This document shows positions 43,699-52,995 of a DNA stretch of 64,000 nt, piece by piece. The notes beneath the pieces were generated by a model that searched no databases, was not told the origin of the DNA, and saw only the letters and a program-made list of their open reading frames with translations. Every line of letters starts with the position of its first letter. Position 1 is the first letter of the stretch. A program made the translations under genes and the position numbers. This stretch comes from Arcobacter vandammei (GTDB lineage Bacteria; Campylobacterota; Campylobacteria; Campylobacterales; Arcobacteraceae), in contig NZ_JADKPZ010000002.1 in assembly GCF_016106035.1 (NCBI RefSeq), positions 120,056 through 184,055 of the forward strand, in the 5' to 3' direction.

Positions 43699-44658
43699 CT
43701 ATAAAACTTCTAAACAAACTTTATTTTCATTTAATGATATTTTAAAATTATGTTTATCTGTAGGCTTTACATTTTCCGAATAAAATTTCCAATATTCACT
43801 GTTATTTTCTAATTCATAATTTATATAAATAGAATTAATTTTATTTTTTATTGATAATTTCTTTAGAGTATTTTTTAATTCAGATAGCTCATTATTTTTA
43901 TTTCTTGATTGATTTATTGCATTAAAATACAAAATAAAGCATTTTTCAATAATTAAGCCTTCTGTATTTACATCTACTTCATCAGTCATTGGATTTGATA
44001 CTCTAAAAATAATATTAAACTCATTATTTATACTATTACTTGTTACTTTAAATAGATTATAAGATACAAAGAAATCATTATCTTCATTTGATACATTATA
44101 TAAAATATCATTTAATCCAGAATGATTCCCATTTAAAGGTCGTTTATTTGGATTTTTTGTATATCCAATATAATGTATTTTTGATTCTTCACCAATATCT
44201 ATATTATAATTTATTAAAAAATCATGAATAGAAAGTGTCTCTTTATAATGTTCATTATAAATAAATGTTATGTATTTTTCAGTAATTTCAACCTTAGGTT
44301 TGGTATTATCAGAAAATAATTCTATTTTTTTTATCTTTCTTTCTCTACCAATCAAAATCTCCAAATTTAATTTTTTACTAAAGAAAGAATATTTTGGTTT
44401 CTTTTTAATATTAAATCTAACTTTTTTTCTTGAAAATATAAAATATATAAAACGCTTTTCTAAATACTCTTCTACTTTTTTCTTATGTTCCAACATATAT
44501 TTTGATATACAAGAGTTTAAATCAATATCTTCATAAAAACTTTTAGTTAAATCAAACCAAATAATAGTTGAAGTAGATAATTCAATCATCCATTCTTTAT
44601 TTGAATTATTATAAACTTTATTATCTTGTAGAAAAAAATCATATATTCCTCTATACAT
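43699..44658 (-). CDS. Hypothetical protein with a GIY-YIG-like segment
   Basis: I do not recognise this 319-residue, lysine- and asparagine-rich protein. Residues 161-176 (KIHYIGYTKNPNKR and on) match the second half of a GIY-YIG nuclease motif, with R173 where the catalytic arginine should be, and EKCFILYF at about 237-244 resembles the later glutamate region of that fold. The first strand GIY is not obvious. About 110 N-terminal residues are basic and carry no known motif. It sits alone in a small variable spot beside a decayed toxin-antitoxin pair, so a defence or mobile-element role is possible but unproven. Confidence 0.6.
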   Translation of the reverse strand: MYRGIYDFFLQDNKVYNNSNKEWMIELSTSTIIWFDLTKSFYEDIDLNSCISKYMLEHKKKVEEYLEKRFIYFIFSRKKVRFNIKKKPKYSFFSKKLNLEILIGRERKIKKIELFSDNTKPKVEITEKYITFIYNEHYKETLSIHDFLINYNIDIGEESKIHYIGYTKNPNKRPLNGNHSGLNDILYNVSNEDNDFFVSYNLFKVTSNSINNEFNIIFRVSNPMTDEVDVNTEGLIIEKCFILYFNAINQSRNKNNELSELKNTLKKLSIKNKINSIYINYELENNSEYWKFYSENVKPTDKHNFKISLNENKVCLEVL

Positions 44659-44687
44659 TATTATTCCCTTTCAAATAATTTATCTAT

Positions 44688-45440
44688 TTATAAATTCTTA
44701 AGACTATATACAACATTAATCTCATTATTTGCTATCTTTTTAGCAAATATTTCTTCTAGTTTTTTATGATTAACTCCAATATTTACAACCATATAACTTA
44801 AATAATCATTACTCCAAAAAGCATATGGAAAAACTTCATTATCATATTTTTTAATATCTCTTATTTTTATATTAAAAGTATATCTTCCATATCTACTAAA
44901 TGTAAAATATATATCTGCTATATCTTCCCAATATACTTTTTGCCTCTCTTTATAAAAAAATATATATTTATCTGTAATTACTAATTCTGGTATTTTCCTA
45001 TTTATATGAAAAAATATATACATTAATATAAAAAAACAGAATATAAATGATAATATAAAATTAATAGTAATTTCATCTATAATGAAGAATAAAATAAATG
45101 AACTAACTAATAAAGATATAAAAATTGCATTTGAAAATAGAACATCAAATTTATTTATATAAAAAGGAAAACTTTCATCTTTACCAGTGTCAATTAATTT
45201 ATATCTATTTATTAAACTTAATTTTATTTTGTTTATAAAATTATCACATTTATATCTACTATTGAAAAATATAATTGTTATAAGTTGATATAAGAAATAT
45301 GGTAAATAAAACATAAAAATTGTAATACCTAAAGGTAAAAATTTTGTTTCATTAGTTATTAATAAAAAAACAAATATCAAAAAAGAGAATATTATAAAAT
45401 ATGATAATTCACAAAATATAGATTTAATAAATTTATTCAT
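44688..45440 (-). CDS. Membrane protein of unknown function
   Basis: The protein (250 residues from the ATG at 45440) has two pairs of hydrophobic helices (about residues 12-62 and 101-146) and a C-terminal domain of about 100 residues with a strand pattern (LVITDKYIFFYKER, VYWEDIADIYF) like bacterial PH-like domains. A start at 45476 would lie inside the nfeD gene. It resembles the 2039-2518 protein in layout but not closely in sequence. It may belong to the same variable spot as the upstream GIY-YIG-like gene. Confidence 0.6.
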   Translation of the reverse strand: MNKFIKSIFCELSYFIIFSFLIFVFLLITNETKFLPLGITIFMFYLPYFLYQLITIIFFNSRYKCDNFINKIKLSLINRYKLIDTGKDESFPFYINKFDVLFSNAIFISLLVSSFILFFIIDEITINFILSFIFCFFILMYIFFHINRKIPELVITDKYIFFYKERQKVYWEDIADIYFTFSRYGRYTFNIKIRDIKKYDNEVFPYAFWSNDYLSYMVVNIGVNHKKLEEIFAKKIANNEINVVYSLKNL

Positions 45441-45444
45441 AATA

Positions 45445-45867
45445 TTAGCTAATCTGCCTTTTAGAAATAGTGGCAAAATTCCCGTGAATTTTTAAAACCT
45501 CTACTTTTTCGCCTTCAACAAACTCTTTTTCATCAAGCTTTGAATCAATTTCCCAATAAGTTGCTTTATAAAATACTTTAGAATTTTTTATCTCTCCTAC
45601 TCCTTTTTCATTAAAAAAATTATCTTTTACTTCTCTTTGTGATTTTGAGAACTTAACTAATAACTTTTTTCTAAATAAAAATAGAAAAATCAAAGATAAA
45701 ATAGCTACAAAACAAATTTGCCAAACAATATCATTTATTGGAAAAACAAGTTCAACAAAAGATACAAGCAAAAATCCAAGTCCAAACCAAATAACCACAA
45801 AAGAAGCCACAAAAACTTCAAGAGCTATTAAAACAACTCCTAGTGCAAAAAGTGTATAAAAATCCAT
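45445..45867 (-). CDS. NfeD-like membrane protein
   Basis: NfeD-type proteins pair with SPFH proteins such as QmcA in bacterial membranes. The 140-residue protein has two to three N-terminal helices and a C-terminal OB-fold beta domain (GVGEIKNSKVFYKATYW, then GEKVEVLKIHGNFATI). It starts 3 bp after the SPFH gene on the same strand, which is the usual partnership. Confidence 0.9.
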   Translation of the reverse strand: MDFYTLFALGVVLIALEVFVASFVVIWFGLGFLLVSFVELVFPINDIVWQICFVAILSLIFLFLFRKKLLVKFSKSQREVKDNFFNEKGVGEIKNSKVFYKATYWEIDSKLDEKEFVEGEKVEVLKIHGNFATISKRQIS

Positions 45868-45870
45868 CTT

Positions 45871-46800
45871 TTATCCATTGTTTGGTTTAGAGTTACTTGC
45901 ACCTTTGAATAAAGCATCTCCTAAAACTGAAGTGCTTCCAATCATCTGTGCTACATCATAAGGTAAAATCATCTTATCTGTGCTTCCACTTTCAGCCAAA
46001 GCTTTAAATGCTGCAACTCTATCTTTTGCTAGTAAAAACTCTGCTGCTTTTTCATTTTCTTTCATTGCAAGGTTTATTAAATTCATAGCCTCTTGTTGTC
46101 CAGCTGCAACTTTTTCCTGCTCATATTTTTTTGCATCTGCCATTCGCTCTATTGCTTCTGCTTTTAAAATTTCACTTTGTTTAAAAGCTTCTGCTTCTCG
46201 TATTTGTGCCTCTTTTTGTGCTTCAGCTCTAGTTTGAATTGCTCTTTTTTCTCTTTCGGCTTCCATTTGCATATTCATAGCTTTTTCTATTGAAGGAGGA
46301 ACAGAAATATCAGCTATTTCAACTCTTGTTACTTTTATTCCCCAGTTTGTTGCTGCACTTCCTAGCTCTGTTTGAAGTTTTGCATTTAATGTTTCTCTAT
46401 TTGATAAAGTATCATCTAAAACCATAGCTCCAATTTCAGCTCTTAGAGTTGTCATGGCTAGATTTGCAATTGCGTGTTTGAAATTTACAACATTATAAGT
46501 TGCCATTGTTGCTTCTTCAACTTTACAAAAAACTATTCCATCTATTGAGATATTTACATTATCTTTTGTAATAACTGATTGTTTTTCAATATTTACTAGC
46601 TGTTCTCTTGAAGTTAAAACTGCTCTTACTTGGTCAATTATTGGAATTATTAGGTGAAAACCACCATTTAAAACCTTATGAAACTTCCCTAATCTTTCAA
46701 CCACATATAAATCTGATTGAGATACTATTTTTACACCTTTTGCAATTATTACAACTGCAAAAAATAGTATTGCTACTACAAAAACTATTGTTTCTTCCAT
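45871..46800 (-). CDS. SPFH/stomatin-like protein (QmcA type)
   Basis: This 309-residue protein has one N-terminal membrane helix (3-22), the SPFH/band-7 domain with ERLGKFHKVL and a long C-terminal coiled coil (about 175-260, rich in AEA repeats such as AEREKRAIQTRAEAQKEA). Such proteins form large membrane rings and partner the NfeD protein encoded directly downstream. The gene opens the pair and has a candidate -10 box upstream. Confidence 0.93.
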   Translation of the reverse strand: MEETIVFVVAILFFAVVIIAKGVKIVSQSDLYVVERLGKFHKVLNGGFHLIIPIIDQVRAVLTSREQLVNIEKQSVITKDNVNISIDGIVFCKVEEATMATYNVVNFKHAIANLAMTTLRAEIGAMVLDDTLSNRETLNAKLQTELGSAATNWGIKVTRVEIADISVPPSIEKAMNMQMEAEREKRAIQTRAEAQKEAQIREAEAFKQSEILKAEAIERMADAKKYEQEKVAAGQQEAMNLINLAMKENEKAAEFLLAKDRVAAFKALAESGSTDKMILPYDVAQMIGSTSVLGDALFKGASNSKPNNG

Positions 46801-46828
46801 TTTTAGCCCCTTTTTTATAAATATCTGT

Positions 46829-46834
46829 ATTATA
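46829..46834 (-). promoter_or_regulatory. Candidate -10 box for the SPFH/NfeD pair
   Basis: TATAAT reads on the minus strand 29 bp before the SPFH start, in the 130-bp divergent region 46801-46930. The rest of this region is AT-rich; a Fur-like site cannot be confirmed by eye. Confidence 0.4.
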
Positions 46835-46930
46835 GTTTACTAAGAATTAAAAATAGTTATTATTATAAATTTACAGATAATTAACACTTATTTGAAATAA
46901 TTTTACAAATTTCAAAAAAAAAGGGAAAAT

Positions 46931-48904
46931 ATGATGAAACAAAAAATATGTTATTCACTAATACTTTGTAGCTCTTTGCTTGCAAATGAAACTACGACTT
47001 TAAAAGAAATAAGTATAGTTGAAAAGGCAAATTCAAAACTTATAAAAGATATAAATAGTGAAGAGCTAAAAAGTGCTGATTTAGCTGAAGCTTTAACTAA
47101 AAACTCTGCTAATATCTCAGTTGTAAGAAGAAATGGAATTGCAAATGATATTATTTTAAGAGGACAAAAAAAAGACAATATTAATATCTTAATAGATAAT
47201 GCAAAAATATATGGAGCTTGTCCAAATAGAATGGATCCACCAACTTCTCATGTGGTTACAAATAATATTAAAAGTGTAAAGATTATTGAAGGTCCTTATG
47301 ATGTTGAAAATTTTGGAACTTTAAGTGGTTTAGTAAAAGTTGAAACAAAAGATCCAAAAGAGGGATTTCATGGTGAGTTGAATTTAAATGCTGGAAGTTT
47401 TAACTATAAAAAAGCAAGTGCAACAATTGAAGGTGGAAATGATAAAGTTAAAGCCTTAATCTCTGCTTCAACAGAAGAGAGTAAAGCATATAAAGATGGA
47501 AATGGAGATAATTTCTTAGAACAGCAAAAGAAAAGAGGAGTTCTTCCTAAAGATCAATATAGAGATAGTAATATTGATGCATTTGAGAAAAAGAGTGTTT
47601 TAACAAAACTTCAATTTAATATTACAGATGATCAGGATTTAAGACTATCTTATACTGCAAATAGAAGTGATGGTATTTTATATCCAGCTGGTCCTATGGA
47701 TGCAGATTATGATGATAGTGATATTTATACTGTTGGATATACTATTAGAGATTTAGGAAGTTTATCAAAAGAGTTAAATTTGGACTACTACTACTCAAAA
47801 GTTGATCATCCTATGAGTGGACAATTAAGAAATGGAAATGGAATGTCTTATATGACAAACCACTTAAAAACTTCAATTTGGGGAGCAACAGTTAAAAACT
47901 CTTTAGAAATCGCTGATAGCTTACTAACTATTGGACTTGATACAAGTAAAAGAAACTGGGAAGGTGGAATGTATATGACCAATATAAATACAGGTGGAAA
48001 AACTCCAAACCCAACAATGAATAAAATGTATGATACAGATACTACAAATAAAGCAATATTTACAAAACTTGAAAAATCTTTTGGTTCTTTTGATTTAGAA
48101 GCAGGAGCTAGATATGATTATACAGATATAGATACTGTAAGACCAAATGTAGATGATAAAAAATATGTAGGATTAAGTGGCTATATTTTTACTACTTACA
48201 ATATAAATGAACAAAACAAAATCTTTGCAGGTATTGGTAAATCTTCAAGAGTTCCAGATGCTAGAGAACTTTATCAACAAACTTCATCTTCAAACCCAAA
48301 TTTAGAGCAGACAAAAAACTATGAAATAGATTTTGGATATGAAGCAAATATAGGAAACTTAAATATAAAACCAAAGATTTTCTATTCAAAATTAAAAGAT
48401 TATATATATAATAGTAGCAAATTTGAGAATATTGATGCAAAAATATATGGAGCTGATATTAGTGGATATTACTACTTTACAGATGATTTTTCATTTGATT
48501 TTGGTCTTGCATATTTAAAAGGTAAAAAAGATGGAAATTATACTGGAAATGATAAAGATTTAGCAGAAATTCCACCATTAAAAGCGAACTTAGCTTTAAA
48601 CTATGAGTATAAACAAGCAAAATTTAAAGCAGAAGTTATAGCAGTTGATAAATGGAGTAATTTTGATGAAAGTGCAAAAGAGCAAGAAATTGCTGGATAT
48701 GCTGTTACAAATTTAAAATATACTCAAGAGTTATTTAAACATTTTGAATTAACTTTAGGAGTTGATAACTTGTTTGATAAAGTTTATAACTCTACAAATA
48801 CTTATCAAGATGTAAACTATGTAAAAACAGGAACAAACCAAGACCAAATTCTATTTAATGACCCAGGTCGATATGGATATGTAAATTTAAAATATAGCTT
48901 TTAA
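46931..48904 (+). CDS. TonB-dependent copper receptor (OprC/NosA-like)
   Basis: The 657-residue outer-membrane receptor has a signal peptide (about 1-18), a plug domain that starts near residue 35, and a beta-barrel ending in the aromatic residue F. GACPNRMDPPTSHV (95-108, with C97 and M101) matches the copper-binding plug motif of OprC/NosA receptors, and methionine-rich loops (HPMSGQLRNGNGMSYMTN, MYMTN) agree with copper. It should bring copper across the outer membrane with energy from TonB, for example for cytochrome oxidase. A two-component system ends 2 bp from it on the other strand. Confidence 0.87.
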   Translation: MMKQKICYSLILCSSLLANETTTLKEISIVEKANSKLIKDINSEELKSADLAEALTKNSANISVVRRNGIANDIILRGQKKDNINILIDNAKIYGACPNRMDPPTSHVVTNNIKSVKIIEGPYDVENFGTLSGLVKVETKDPKEGFHGELNLNAGSFNYKKASATIEGGNDKVKALISASTEESKAYKDGNGDNFLEQQKKRGVLPKDQYRDSNIDAFEKKSVLTKLQFNITDDQDLRLSYTANRSDGILYPAGPMDADYDDSDIYTVGYTIRDLGSLSKELNLDYYYSKVDHPMSGQLRNGNGMSYMTNHLKTSIWGATVKNSLEIADSLLTIGLDTSKRNWEGGMYMTNINTGGKTPNPTMNKMYDTDTTNKAIFTKLEKSFGSFDLEAGARYDYTDIDTVRPNVDDKKYVGLSGYIFTTYNINEQNKIFAGIGKSSRVPDARELYQQTSSSNPNLEQTKNYEIDFGYEANIGNLNIKPKIFYSKLKDYIYNSSKFENIDAKIYGADISGYYYFTDDFSFDFGLAYLKGKKDGNYTGNDKDLAEIPPLKANLALNYEYKQAKFKAEVIAVDKWSNFDESAKEQEIAGYAVTNLKYTQELFKHFELTLGVDNLFDKVYNSTNTYQDVNYVKTGTNQDQILFNDPGRYGYVNLKYSF

Positions 48905-48906
48905 GG

Positions 48907-49761
48907 CTATATTTTAACTATATTTTTTAAATTTAAATTTATTTTTGTTCCATCTTCTAAATTCTCTATATCTATTGATATTTTATTTTTATCACAAAAC
49001 TCTTTTATAATCGCTAAACCTAAGCCAAAGCCACTATTTAGTGGATTTTCTTGAAAATATCTATCAAAAACTTGAATGATATTTTTTGTATCAATTTTTT
49101 CTCCCTTATTAAAAATAGAAAAAATACTATCTTTAGACTCTATTTTTATATAAGGATTTTCTTTGTTATTATATTTTATGGCATTTGAGATTAGATTATC
49201 TAAAACTATTAAAAAGCCGTTGAAATCACTTTTTAGAAGAGAGTTTTCTATATTTATATCTATTTTTGTGTCATTTTTTATATCTTCAAATTTATTTAGT
49301 GATATATCCAAAATATCTTTTAAATAAAACTCTTCAAGTTCGATTTTATCAATCTCTTTTTTAAACTCATATTCCAAATTTTCATACAACTTCAAAAGAT
49401 TTTCATTTGCCTTATTTATTCTTTCTAATCTTTGCAAATCTCTTTCATCTTTTAAACTTTTTTTCAAAAGCTGAACATTCATTTTTATTGTACTTGCAGG
49501 AATATTTAGCTCATGAAGAGTATTTTTTATCTCTTTTTCTATCTTCTCATCACTTTTAAATGCCTCTTTTAAAATAGAGTTTGAAAAAAGTAAAAAAATA
49601 CAAAGAGAAAAAAATAGTAAAATAGCTAAAAATATAAAATAAAACTCTTGAAAAGACTCAAATTTTAAAATAAAAATATAGTTTATATAAAAAGCAGTAG
49701 AAACCGAAAAAATAAAGATTATACAAATAGATATAAGTAGATTTATCTTTTTAGAGTTCAA
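48907..49761 (-). CDS. Sensor histidine kinase
   Basis: The 284-residue kinase has two N-terminal membrane helices (about 8-31 and 41-62) with a very short loop between them, so it has little periplasmic sensor domain. The phosphorylated H83 is in TLHELNIPAS, the N-box reads NLISNAIKYNNK, and the G-box FGLGLAI is intact. It overlaps the response regulator gene by 11 bp. A small sensor of this kind may detect membrane or intramembrane signals. Confidence 0.92.
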   Translation of the reverse strand: MNSKKINLLISICIIFIFSVSTAFYINYIFILKFESFQEFYFIFLAILLFFSLCIFLLFSNSILKEAFKSDEKIEKEIKNTLHELNIPASTIKMNVQLLKKSLKDERDLQRLERINKANENLLKLYENLEYEFKKEIDKIELEEFYLKDILDISLNKFEDIKNDTKIDINIENSLLKSDFNGFLIVLDNLISNAIKYNNKENPYIKIESKDSIFSIFNKGEKIDTKNIIQVFDRYFQENPLNSGFGLGLAIIKEFCDKNKISIDIENLEDGTKINLNLKNIVKI

Positions 49762-50413
49762 ATTTATACCCTATTCCCTTTATATTTTTTATACAGTTTT
49801 TATTTTTAAATATTTTCTTTAACTGATTTATATAGACTCTAATTGAGCCTTCACTATAATCTTGATTTGCACTCCAAAGCTTTCTTATAATCATCTCTTT
49901 TGAGACAATCTCATCTTTTTTTTCTAAAAATAGTTCCAAAAGTTCCACAACTTTTATTGGTAAATTTATATCAATTCCATTTTGTAAAACCCGTTTTGAA
50001 ATAGGATTAAAAGTAGTATTTTCATCTAAATTTATAGGGCTAAACTCTTTATTATTTCTTTTTAATACAGCTTTTATTCGTAAAATAAGTTCATCTAAAT
50101 CAACAGGCTTTTTTATATAATCATCACAACCTTTTAAATAAGCATCTTTTAAAATATCTTTATCTTTATATGAAGTTAAAAAAATTGTAGGTGTTTCATC
50201 TTTATTTTCTCTAAGAAGTTTTAGAAGTTCTAGGCCATTTATTTTTGGAACATTTATATCAAAGATATATAAATCATAGTTGTTTTCATAGTTTAAATTT
50301 AAAGCCTCTTCACCATCTTTTGCAATATCAAGTAAAAAACTTTCACTACTTAAAAAATCTTCTAAAGTTGAAGCAAAAAGCTTATCATCTTCCAAAAGTA
50401 AAATCTTGTACAA
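49751..50413 (-). CDS. OmpR-family response regulator
   Basis: The 220-residue regulator has the acidic pair D9-D10, phosphoacceptor D52 in FDINVPKING, the conserved T/S and K101 (KKP), and a C-terminal winged-helix DNA-binding domain with YSEGSIRVYINQLKK. It starts a regulator-kinase operon that faces away from the Na/Pi cotransporter gene and converges on the copper receptor gene. A target near either neighbour is a reasonable test, but nothing in the sequence fixes it. Confidence 0.93.
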   Translation of the reverse strand: MYKILLLEDDKLFASTLEDFLSSESFLLDIAKDGEEALNLNYENNYDLYIFDINVPKINGLELLKLLRENKDETPTIFLTSYKDKDILKDAYLKGCDDYIKKPVDLDELILRIKAVLKRNNKEFSPINLDENTTFNPISKRVLQNGIDINLPIKVVELLELFLEKKDEIVSKEMIIRKLWSANQDYSEGSIRVYINQLKKIFKNKNCIKNIKGIGYKFEL

Positions 50414-50479
50414 AAAACTCTCCTATAAAAGTGTTAGGTGTGATATTAGCGAAAAACTACTTATTAAATAAATATTAGT

Positions 50480-50485
50480 TATAAT
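50480..50485 (+). promoter_or_regulatory. Candidate -10 box upstream of the Na/Pi cotransporter
   Basis: TATAAT lies 37 bp before the ATG at 50522 in the divergent region 50414-50521, and a strong GGAGGGG site lies next to the start. Confidence 0.4.
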
Positions 50486-50521
50486 CAAAAATTATATTGT
50501 AATTTGGAGGGGTGAATTGTA

Positions 50522-52285
50522 ATGCAAAAAAATATTATTATTTTTCTTTGCTTATCTATTTTGGCATTTATAGTAGTAAAGTACCAAAGCTTCACTGTTA
50601 TTTTAAGTGGAATTGCTATTTTTATAATTGGTATGTTTTTTATGCAAGATGGTTTCAAACAACTATCTGGTGGGCTTTTAGAAAAACTTTTACAAAAGTT
50701 TACACATAATAGTTTTTATGCTATTGCTACTGGTTTTGTAGCAACATCAGTAGTTCAAAGTTCTACAATTACAACTTTACTAACTATTTCATTTGTGGGA
50801 GCAGAGCTTATTACTTTAGTTCAAGGAATTGGAGTTATTTTTGGTTCAAACTTAGGAAGTACAACAACTGCTTGGATAGTTTCAAGTCTTGGAATTGATG
50901 TAAAAATTTCAACTTATGCCTTTCCTATGCTTGTTTTTGGAGTAATCTTAAGATTTTTCAAAACAAATACTATGAAAGGAAGTGGAAATGTACTTTTAGG
51001 TCTTGGTTTTATTTTCCTTGGAATTGCTTATATGAAAGATGGTTTTGATGTAATAAAAGACCAAATTGATTTAGCAAGTTATGCTATGGACGGTTATGCT
51101 GGAATTTTACTATATATTTTAATAGGACTTATTATTACTATTGTTATTCAATCAAGTGCCGCAACTTTAGCTATTATTATTACAGCTTTAAATGTTGAAA
51201 GTATTACTTATATAAATGCTTTAGCTCTTGCAATTGGTGCAAATGTTGGAACAGTTTTAACAGCAGTTTTAGCTTCACTTACATCAACACAAGATGCAAA
51301 AAGAGTTGCTGGTTCGCATGTTGTTTTCAATGTTATTAGTGCTACTTTAATTACAATTTTTATCTATCAATTTAAAGATTTAGTTGATTTTCTAGCTCCA
51401 TATTTAGGAATTAGCGAAACAAACAATGGTATGAAACTAGCACTATTTCACACTCTATTTAGTTTGCTTGGAATTTTGGTTTTATTTCCTTTTATTTCTA
51501 TGATTGCAATATTTTTAGAGAAAATAATCCCTCAAAAAATCTCTTCAGCATCAAAACCAAAATATCTATCAAATGTTGTTTTAAGTAACCCAGATGCTGC
51601 ACTTGTAGCTATTAGAAAAGAGATTATAAACTTATATGAAAATTGTCAAAAAGCTATTCTACATGCTTTAAATCTTCATACAACAGGGCTTACAAAAGAG
51701 AATTTAAAAGTTCAATTATCAAAAGAAGTAGCTATTATAGATACAAATATTGATGAAATTTATCAAAAAAATCTAAAATCTCTTTATAGTGATATTATAA
51801 AATTCTCATCTTTTGCTCAAGAAAATATGTTTGATTTCCAACATAAAGAAGCTGGTGAATTAAAAAGAGCAGCAGCCCTAATAGTTGAAGTTTTAAAAGA
51901 TACAAGAGATATTCAAAAAAATTTAAACTATTACTTAAAAAGTAGAAATGAATTTATTAAAGATGAGTACAACATCCTAAGAAAGGAACTTGCTGAAATT
52001 TTAATAGATATAAACACTCTTTCGACTTTACAAAGTGATGCAGAACAACTAACACAACTTGAAGTAATAAAAACTGAATTAGCACAAAATGATATGGCAA
52101 GTAGTGAAGATATTGATGCACTAATTAGAGAAGATAAAATAAAAGCAACAATGGCAACTTCTTTTATAAATGATAGTGCAACAGGTTACTCTATTCAGAA
52201 AAAACTTGTTGAAGTTGCAAATATTATTTTTGTAAATAGTGATTTAAATAAAGAGTTAGAAGAGGTAAAAAATGAAATTAAATAA
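50522..52285 (+). CDS. Na+/phosphate cotransporter family protein with PhoU-like domain
   Basis: The 587-residue protein has about nine hydrophobic helices in its first 340 residues, with the two family repeats around VVQSSTITTLLT and IVIQSSAATLAIII (the QSS motif carries sodium and phosphate). A cytoplasmic PhoU-like helical domain (about 370-587) follows. It should take up phosphate with sodium. A small coiled-coil gene overlaps its 3' end by 14 bp. Confidence 0.92.
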   Translation: MQKNIIIFLCLSILAFIVVKYQSFTVILSGIAIFIIGMFFMQDGFKQLSGGLLEKLLQKFTHNSFYAIATGFVATSVVQSSTITTLLTISFVGAELITLVQGIGVIFGSNLGSTTTAWIVSSLGIDVKISTYAFPMLVFGVILRFFKTNTMKGSGNVLLGLGFIFLGIAYMKDGFDVIKDQIDLASYAMDGYAGILLYILIGLIITIVIQSSAATLAIIITALNVESITYINALALAIGANVGTVLTAVLASLTSTQDAKRVAGSHVVFNVISATLITIFIYQFKDLVDFLAPYLGISETNNGMKLALFHTLFSLLGILVLFPFISMIAIFLEKIIPQKISSASKPKYLSNVVLSNPDAALVAIRKEIINLYENCQKAILHALNLHTTGLTKENLKVQLSKEVAIIDTNIDEIYQKNLKSLYSDIIKFSSFAQENMFDFQHKEAGELKRAAALIVEVLKDTRDIQKNLNYYLKSRNEFIKDEYNILRKELAEILIDINTLSTLQSDAEQLTQLEVIKTELAQNDMASSEDIDALIREDKIKATMATSFINDSATGYSIQKKLVEVANIIFVNSDLNKELEEVKNEIK

Positions 52286-52517
52286 AATCATAGATAAAAT
52301 CAAAAAATACTTAAAACAAGATAGTTTAAAAGAGTCTAAAGAGAAAAAACTTTTAATTTTAATCGAAGATTTAAAAGAGAAAAGAACAAAATTAAGAGAA
52401 GAGTTAAAAGAACTTAAAAAAGCAAAAATCGAAGAGAGAATAGCTATTCAAAAAAAAGTAGAAGCTATAAACAAACTTCTTAAAAAAAGTAGAATTTTAA
52501 TAAAATCCAAAGATTAA
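52272..52517 (+). CDS. Small lysine-rich coiled-coil protein
   Basis: The 81-residue protein is almost entirely charged and helical, with a heptad pattern over about residues 20-75 (LREELKELKKAKIEERIAIQ). It starts 14 bp before the end of the Na/Pi cotransporter, so it is coupled to it and may pair with its cytoplasmic domain. No known family. Confidence 0.6.
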   Translation: MKLNKIIDKIKKYLKQDSLKESKEKKLLILIEDLKEKRTKLREELKELKKAKIEERIAIQKKVEAINKLLKKSRILIKSKD

Positions 52518-52530
52518 TCTTTGGATTTTA
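52501..52530. terminator. Bidirectional terminator between the small coiled-coil gene and trmL
   Basis: A perfect 30-bp palindrome (TAAAATCCAAAGATT and its mirror) spans the last codons of the plus-strand gene and the stop codon of trmL. T-runs lie on both sides of the CC/GG core. Confidence 0.85.
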
Positions 52531-52995
52531 AAATTTAAAACTTCCTATATTCTGTCTTAAAGCTTCATAGCAGATAATAGAAACTGAGTTTGCCATATTT
52601 AAACTTCTTGCACTATTTGTCATAGGAATTGTAATATTTGTATTTGGACTTTTTTCTAAAATATTTTCTGGAAGCCCAGCATCTTCTCTTCCAAAATAAA
52701 AATAGTCATTCTCTTTAAAACCTTTATCAAAATATAGATTTTTTGTCTTTGTTGTAGCAAAAAAATGTCTATCATTTAAAGGATTCAACTTCCAAAATTC
52801 CTCTATATTTTCATATTCAAAAACCTCTAAATTATACCAATAATCAAGCCCTGCTCTTCTTACTTCTTTTTCAGTAATTTCACCAAAACCGTAAGGCTTG
52901 ATTAAATGAAGTTTAGAATTTAGTGCAAAAGCAAGTCTTCCAATAGTTCCTACATTTCCTGGAATTCGTGGTTCGTGAAGTACAATATTAAACAT
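52528..52995 (-). CDS. trmL: tRNA (cytidine/uridine-34-2'-O)-methyltransferase
   Basis: TrmL methylates the ribose of the wobble base in leucine tRNAs. The 155-residue SPOUT protein has the N-terminal LHEPRIPGNVGTIGRL, the middle FGREDAGLP and the C-terminal SARSLNMANSVSI that form the knotted SAM site. It starts one base before purU ends upstream, so they are cotranslated. Confidence 0.94.
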   Translation of the reverse strand: MFNIVLHEPRIPGNVGTIGRLAFALNSKLHLIKPYGFGEITEKEVRRAGLDYWYNLEVFEYENIEEFWKLNPLNDRHFFATTKTKNLYFDKGFKENDYFYFGREDAGLPENILEKSPNTNITIPMTNSARSLNMANSVSIICYEALRQNIGSFKF

